NCBI GenBank assembly: GCA_964639245.1
Contig: CAZXCU010000024.1
Coordinates: forward strand, 1 to 56,501
Source of the DNA: SB15 sp964639245
GTDB lineage: Bacteria; Chloroflexota; Anaerolineae; Aggregatilineales; J027
Direction of reading: 5' to 3'
Length of the DNA stretch: 56,501 nt
This document shows, piece after piece, positions 52,334 through 56,501 of this stretch. Position numbers and translations under genes: made by a program. The notes below the pieces were generated by a model. The model had not been told where the DNA came from, did not search any database, and saw only the letters and a program-made list of their open reading frames with translations. How positions within the stretch are numbered: position 1 is the first letter of the stretch; the number at the start of each line of letters is the position of its first letter.

Positions 52334-52403
52334 GGGCGGGAATCGCTCACGGATACCCGCCGTCCCTTAAGATTGGGGGGACGGGTCAAAGACCCGCCCG
52401 TAC
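52331..52403. repeat. Double palindrome between convergent genes, dispersed repeat copy 3
   Basis: Hairpin one: TAAGGG-CGGG (from 52331) with CCCG-CCG-TCCCTTA (to 52369), overlapping the upstream stop codon. Hairpin two: GGACGGGTC-AAA-GACCCGCCCGTAC (52379-52403), almost identical to 21493-21517. Either can act as a mRNA-end hairpin for both convergent genes. Confidence 0.65.
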
Positions 52404-52417
52404 AAAGAGTTTCAGGC

Positions 52418-53077
52418 TTAGAACAAGTCGCCGCCGCGTTTGGCAGGAGTTCCCATCCCGATTTTTTGTCCGAACTGACCAATGAGATGCCCTGTCATCA
52501 CAATATTGCCTGCATAGTAGGCGAGCAAGCCAAGACCACACAGCCAGATTAAAGTACCACCCACCAGATTACCCACAAACTGGACGATGATAATTAAGAC
52601 CACCAGCATGATTAAATCGCTGATATGAACTGTGGCCTCACGGAAACGCGCCCCAAAGTTAAAAAAGGCATCCGTGAAATTATCGGTTGCTGCATAGTTG
52701 ACCATCGCGGGAATCCCAATCAGCGCCAAGCCCAAGCCATAGATGAAAAAGACAGGCAGCGAGAAGCACCAGAGAACCCCCGCTAAATCTTCAGACACGC
52801 CACCCACCAATGAAAGACAGCAAACGACAATCAAAAGCGGAATGCTGTACACGAAGTAAGCGACAAGGACCATAATGCCGCGTACTAAATCGCCACCCCA
52901 ATCGTCCCATTCGGGCATTTTTTCATCATCCCCGCGCAGGACATCACGGATAATACGCACTTGGTAGCCAAGGGGAATAATCCCTAAAGTCACGATAGAC
53001 AAAACGGCCCCGATGAGCAGTTTGACCAACCAATTTTCATCTTTAGTTACGTAATTAAAGGCACGCCCCAAATCCAT
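52418..53077 (-). CDS. DUF4013-type membrane protein
   Basis: 219 residues with about five to six hydrophobic segments. It starts with the typical pattern FNYVTKDENWLVKLLIGAVL, and WDDWGGDLVRGIMVLVAYFV is also characteristic of DUF4013. The C-terminal segments resemble GTLIWLCGLGLLAYYAGNIV and end in a short soluble tail. AAGGAG precedes ATG 53077. No biochemical function is known for the family. It lies 109 bp downstream of the PHAX-domain gene on the same strand. Confidence 0.82.
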   Translation of the reverse strand: MDLGRAFNYVTKDENWLVKLLIGAVLSIVTLGIIPLGYQVRIIRDVLRGDDEKMPEWDDWGGDLVRGIMVLVAYFVYSIPLLIVVCCLSLVGGVSEDLAGVLWCFSLPVFFIYGLGLALIGIPAMVNYAATDNFTDAFFNFGARFREATVHISDLIMLVVLIIIVQFVGNLVGGTLIWLCGLGLLAYYAGNIVMTGHLIGQFGQKIGMGTPAKRGGDLF

Positions 53078-53186
53078 TTTGCTTCTCCTTACGCATCAAT
53101 ACAGGGATTATGCTAGTGCAGTTCCCGTATTCGGTCAAATGACCTTTTACCTGACTCTACGCATTTTTGGCACCAAATGTTGCGGG

Positions 53187-54203
53187 TTATTCGAAGTCAG
53201 GATAGAGACGCTTGAGTTCCAAGATTTTACGTTTGACCTCGGTCAGGCGCATCGTCAGGCTAAAGCGACCTTTAGCGTTAGGTTGGCTAATCTGGCTGAG
53301 CAAATCTTTTTCTTCTGCCAAGAGATTCTGATAATTTTGAATCACTTCACTGGATGCCTTTTTGGGGCTGGCAGAATTTTTGGCCGGCATCGGTGATTTG
53401 GCTGACGCTTTTTCAGGGGTGTGTTTTTTTTCGGCCTGAGCTTTTTGAGGGATTTTTTCGATTGGCTTGTCCGCCGGCGCTGTGACTTTTGCGGAGGCAA
53501 CCGGGGGAGATTTTTCTACTGCTACCTCTGCCCTGTGGGTCAGGTTTTCTTCCGAGACAGCTTCCGTAGCTGACACAAGCGTATTTTCAATCGGCGGATT
53601 GTTGTGTTGCGAAGGCCGCTCATTCTTTTTTTGCTGGCTTGCCTTTCTTGCCGCTTTCACCCCTGCACGTTCTTGGTAGGTAGGAAAAATTTGAATCCGC
53701 ACATATTCGCTGACACGCTCTTTTGCCAACAAAAAAAAGATCCCACCCGGGGTACGTCGGCGCGAATTGTCCGGCAGCATCATGCCGCCATTGGCCTCAA
53801 TCTGCATAGTTTCGGCTAACAATGCCAATGCAAAGTCTTTGCCACAAAGTTTCACGATCTTTTTGATCTGTTCAATCGGATGGTGTTCAGTTTCACCCAA
53901 CGGTGCGGCAATAGACTCGGTTTGTGCTTGAATCTCCTGAGGGTTGTCTGAAGATTTACCTCGCTGCATTGAGTGAATGCTGAGATATTGCCCTAAATAT
54001 TCCCGCCCATTGAAATGACCCGTCACCGGCAGTGGATCGCTCACATCGAATTGGACTATGGCGCTGTACATGCGGTCATTTTCTCGGTTTTGCGCTTGTA
54101 ACAAATCAAGCCGCAGCACGGGCGCAAAATCAGCCAATGTCTGATAGAGCGTTTCAAGTTCAAATGTTTTAGCAATATTAGAAATAAAAAAAGTGAAAGG
54201 CAT
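53187..54203 (-). CDS. RRM-like plus PHAX RNA-binding domain protein
   Basis: 338 residues. Residues 1-78 have the order of an RNA-recognition motif, with an RNP2-like strand FTFFISNI (3-10) and an RNP1-like strand RMYSAIVQF (44-52). Residues 111-161 match the PHAX RNA-binding domain: IKKIVKLCGKDFALALLAET then EANGGMM and SRRRTPGGIFFLLAKE (147-162). In animals this domain binds small nuclear RNA for export; in bacteria its role is unknown. A Lys/Ala/Pro-rich disordered linker (about 175-290) leads to a C-terminal helical stretch (about 290-338). The GAGGG ribosome-binding site, 5 bases before the ATG, lies in the 3' arm of a perfect 12-bp hairpin (54209-54255). It follows a TPR gene on the same strand. 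Confidence 0.85.
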   Translation of the reverse strand: MPFTFFISNIAKTFELETLYQTLADFAPVLRLDLLQAQNRENDRMYSAIVQFDVSDPLPVTGHFNGREYLGQYLSIHSMQRGKSSDNPQEIQAQTESIAAPLGETEHHPIEQIKKIVKLCGKDFALALLAETMQIEANGGMMLPDNSRRRTPGGIFFLLAKERVSEYVRIQIFPTYQERAGVKAARKASQQKKNERPSQHNNPPIENTLVSATEAVSEENLTHRAEVAVEKSPPVASAKVTAPADKPIEKIPQKAQAEKKHTPEKASAKSPMPAKNSASPKKASSEVIQNYQNLLAEEKDLLSQISQPNAKGRFSLTMRLTEVKRKILELKRLYPDFE

Positions 54204-54208
54204 AGTGG

Positions 54209-54255
54209 CCCTCAGAATAACCGATAAGCGTAATGATAATCAATTATTCTGAGGG
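54209..54255 (-). promoter_or_regulatory. Hairpin sequestering the ribosome-binding site of the PHAX gene
   Basis: In the minus-strand transcript CCCTCAGAATAA (54255-54244) pairs perfectly with TTATTCTGAGGG (54220-54209) across a 23-base loop. The last five bases of the 3' arm, GAGGG, are the Shine-Dalgarno sequence; the ATG begins 5 bases later. Folding would block initiation. No U-run follows, so termination is unlikely. Confidence 0.7.
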
Positions 54256-54266
54256 TGACAACAACC

Positions 54267-55427
54267 TTAACCGGTTGTCGTGGATGAATTTTTCAAACGT
54301 TGGACATTGGCTTCAATCACGGCTTGGTTGCCCAACTTTTTTCCTCCTCCAGCGCGTAAGTATTGACTGTAATCGGTCAAGGCTTCCGCAATTTGCTGGT
54401 TGGCTTCATAGGCTTTGGCACGTTCAAGCAGCGCTTCGAGCGTAGGCTTAATCTGAATAGCGGTTGAAAAATCAATAATTGCCGCTTCAAATTTTTGCTT
54501 TTGCATTAAGATTTTGCCACGCTGGAAATAGGCAGAGGCGGACACACGATTAATTTTCAGGGCTTGGTTAAAGTCGGAAAATGCGCTCTGAAAATTGTCT
54601 TTCTGCGCGTAGGCAACCCCACGTTGAAATAGGGCCTCAAAAAATGTCGGTTTGATGCTCAGGGCTTTGCTGAAATCCTCAATGGCTCGATCAAGATTGC
54701 CCTGTTGGAGATGGCTGAACCCCCGATTATAATATGTATGTTCGGAATTTGGATTTAGTTCGAGCGCTTTGGTGTATCCCATAACAGCTTCATTCAAATG
54801 ACCCGTTTTGGCGAGTCGGTGGGCATCTTTAAGGGCGGAGTCAAAATCAGTTGGAGGCATTGCCAGTGGACGCAAGGGATGGGTTTGAATTTTGCCAGAA
54901 CGCGAGAGCATCACAACCCGGGGTGTCCGCATGGACTGTTGGGCAAGTTGTGTCCAGTTGGCAGGCAGGAAAAAACTCATGCCGTCGTCTACTAAAAGCA
55001 TATCAGCCTCTTTGAGCGCATAGGGGAGAGCCGCCTCATGTCCTTCAAAAATGACGACATTATGCCCCAAATAGCCCATGCCCATCACATACCCAAAAAA
55101 GGGAATACATGCGGCAGGATTCTTGCTGAAAACTGATGTTTCGGTATAGCCAATGACCGTGATGTTCAAGGGCGGTTCAAACGGAACAATCTTTTTAACC
55201 GGATTGGTCATGCCAAGGGTAGCCGTTCCCGGCGGCGGGCAAATCCGATTTGCGAGGGTACGTTCGGGAGTCACCACGACAACCTGACGGGGTTGGTGAC
55301 TGGCGGCGGCTTGGCGGGCTTGTTTGAAAAGCACCTCCAGATTGGCCTGTCGATTGATTTCAGGCATCCGAACATCCACAAAATTACGCATGGTCATTTT
55401 TACACCAATGAGTTTCGTTAGCTTCAT
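54267..55427 (-). CDS. TPR-repeat protein with a Rossmann-like N-terminal region
   Basis: 386 residues. The first 190 residues contain alternating beta strands (RQVVVVTPER, NITVIGYTET, NVVIFEGHEA, ADMLLVDDG, PRVVMLSRSG), suggesting an alpha/beta receiver-like or Rossmann fold that I cannot name. From about 195 to 365 there are five TPR repeats such as YYNRGFSHLQQGNLDRAIEDFSKAL (shown in part). AGG in TAGGTAAA precedes ATG 55427; internal ATGs at 55397 and 55391 have no better site. It is upstream of the PHAX gene with 63 bases between, so they are probably co-transcribed. Confidence 0.8.
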   Translation of the reverse strand: MKLTKLIGVKMTMRNFVDVRMPEINRQANLEVLFKQARQAAASHQPRQVVVVTPERTLANRICPPPGTATLGMTNPVKKIVPFEPPLNITVIGYTETSVFSKNPAACIPFFGYVMGMGYLGHNVVIFEGHEAALPYALKEADMLLVDDGMSFFLPANWTQLAQQSMRTPRVVMLSRSGKIQTHPLRPLAMPPTDFDSALKDAHRLAKTGHLNEAVMGYTKALELNPNSEHTYYNRGFSHLQQGNLDRAIEDFSKALSIKPTFFEALFQRGVAYAQKDNFQSAFSDFNQALKINRVSASAYFQRGKILMQKQKFEAAIIDFSTAIQIKPTLEALLERAKAYEANQQIAEALTDYSQYLRAGGGKKLGNQAVIEANVQRLKNSSTTTG

Positions 55428-55585
55428 TTTACCTACTAATAAAAAAATTTACAGCCAATTTTAATTGTTTTTATGAGGTTGGTATAAAATTTTTATGCTC
55501 TGGCATAATTGTAGCTGATGCTTGCCGCTAGCCCGTTGGCAAGTTACAATGAACAAACGATGCGCTGAATCTGGGAGAATACGTC

Positions 55586-56501
55586 GTGGGTCGGTACTGG
55601 CAAAACAAATACGTCATTGGCTTAACGGGAAATATTGCCACAGGAAAAAGCCTTGTGCTGCGAATGTTGCAACATCTCGGTGCATACACAATTGATGCCG
55701 ACGCGATTGTGCATCGGGTCATGGCTCCCAATGCTCCTGCTTATAAACCCATTGTGCAAACATTTGGTCAGTTTATTTTGAATCCGCAAAAAGAAATTGA
55801 CCGCGCCAAATTAGCCGCGATTGCTTTTTCTGACCCGGACGCATTACAAAAATTAGAAGCGATTACCCATCCCCTCGTGCGCGGGGCGGTGGATATGCTG
55901 GTCAAGCGAAGCGATAAATATGTCGTGGTGGTGGAAGCGATTAAATTGATTGAAGGGGAGATGGCGGATCAGGTAGATGCCATCTGGGTGGTGGACTCGA
56001 CCCCAGAAAATCAAGCCCGTCGGTTGATGTCCAAGCGGAAAATGTCGTTGGAAGATGCCCGTCGTCGGATTCTGGCACAAAATCCGCAAAAAGATAAACT
56101 TGCCAAAGCCAGTTTGGTGATTAACAACAATGGCACACCCGAACAAACATGGGGGCAAGTCAAAAGTGCTTGGGATCAGATTCCGGGACAAAAACGCCAG
56201 ACTGACACGGTAAGGGTGGTAGAGGTCAAACCGCCTGTTGCACCTCAACAAACCCCGTCTGCGCCCCAACCCCCAACCCCTGCGCCTGTTGTTTCTCATA
56301 CGGCGGAAACCGTGCCTTCCCGTCCGGCTGAAATGCGACCGCCTGTCCTTCAACAGCAACCCGTACCGCCAATCGTCAGCTTTGATATTAAACGCCCACA
56401 GCCCAAAGATTTTGATAAAATCGCCTCGCTGATTAATAAAATTAAAGGCACAGCGCTGGATCGCGGCGACATCATGGAACATTTTGGCGAGAAAACCTAT
56501 T
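55586..56501 (+). CDS. coaE: Dephospho-CoA kinase fused to a C-terminal domain, 3' end outside window
   Basis: Phosphorylates dephospho-CoA, the last step of CoA synthesis. It begins with GTG (MGRYWQNKYVIGLTGNIAT in part), preceded by GGGAG at 8 bases. The P-loop is GNIATGKS, followed by IDADAIVHRVM, the CoA-domain THPLVR, and VDSTPENQARRLMSKRK. The kinase ends near residue 205 and is followed by a Pro/Gln/Val-rich linker of about 55 residues. A new domain begins at about 270 with IKRPQPKDFDKIASLINKIK; this start resembles GNAT acetyltransferases, but only 35 residues are visible before the window ends. It is divergent from the TPR gene. Confidence 0.93.
   Translation, partial: MGRYWQNKYVIGLTGNIATGKSLVLRMLQHLGAYTIDADAIVHRVMAPNAPAYKPIVQTFGQFILNPQKEIDRAKLAAIAFSDPDALQKLEAITHPLVRGAVDMLVKRSDKYVVVVEAIKLIEGEMADQVDAIWVVDSTPENQARRLMSKRKMSLEDARRRILAQNPQKDKLAKASLVINNNGTPEQTWGQVKSAWDQIPGQKRQTDTVRVVEVKPPVAPQQTPSAPQPPTPAPVVSHTAETVPSRPAEMRPPVLQQQPVPPIVSFDIKRPQPKDFDKIASLINKIKGTALDRGDIMEHFGEKTY

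Noticed and set aside
55521..55543. CTTGCC...GGCAAG inverted repeat upstream of coaE
   Set aside because: A 6-bp stem with an 11-base loop and no clear promoter context; too weak to call.

Overview
The window looks like part of a draft or metagenome-assembled genome of a monoderm, probably anaerobic or facultative bacterium of the Chloroflexota, most likely Anaerolineae. This is inferred from gene content: an NifJ-type pyruvate:ferredoxin oxidoreductase beside pyruvate phosphate dikinase, an LCP-family protein, a PknB-like kinase with a Thr/Pro-rich extracellular stalk, an XPB-like helicase-associated protein without a motor, and no outer-membrane genes. A run of 100 Ns (5297-5396) lies inside a tandem repeat of ftsK, so this is a scaffold. 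I see no tRNA, rRNA, CRISPR array, transposase or phage genes.

Layout. 1-6087 (minus): a very long FtsK translocase running off the left edge, with a repeat-rich region before its membrane segments and a long linker after them. 6205-8410: an enoyl-CoA hydratase-family gene, a TolB-like beta-propeller membrane protein and a small zinc-ribbon protein. 8584-16233: pyruvate phosphate dikinase diverging from nifJ and a dihydroorotate dehydrogenase-like gene, with a palindrome over the shared promoter region; this is the PEP/pyruvate/acetyl-CoA node. 16349-19351: divergent acyl-CoA synthetase and acyl-CoA dehydrogenase. 19369-23030 (minus): a B12-type ABC importer (ATPase, permease, binding protein) behind a cobalamin riboswitch with its own terminator. 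23104-25158: quinone oxidoreductase and Gfo/Idh/MocA oxidoreductase.

25194-25355 is a nested inverted-repeat element. 25516-29029 holds two tandem GAF-PAS-class III cyclase genes whose catalytic residues are degraded in complementary ways. 29092-34091 (minus): coiled-coil protein, LCP protein, M24 peptidase and amidohydrolase in a tight operon. 34178-36474: two glycosyltransferases. 36545-40874 (minus): a cysteine-free family-4-like uracil-DNA glycosylase and a large Ser/Thr kinase. 40945-43866: MBOAT acyltransferase, SGNH-like protein and a small membrane protein. 43844-46118: TPR, FHA, rhodanese and Maf proteins. 46099-50469: a GT-C-like membrane protein and a lipoprotein MecA-like penicillin-binding protein. 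50627-53077: the XPB-like protein and a DUF4013 membrane protein. 53187-55427 (minus): a TPR protein followed by an RRM-like/PHAX RNA-binding protein whose ribosome-binding site lies in a 12-bp hairpin. 55586-end: dephospho-CoA kinase fused to a further domain, probably GNAT.

The strongest candidates for something undescribed are the two-gene cyclase with one composite active site (25516-29029) and the PHAX/RRM-like protein with a sequestered start (53187-54255). After them come the repeat-bearing FtsK and the Fe-S-less uracil-DNA glycosylase. Several genes appear to be leaderless, with a -10 box 6-9 bases before the start codon.
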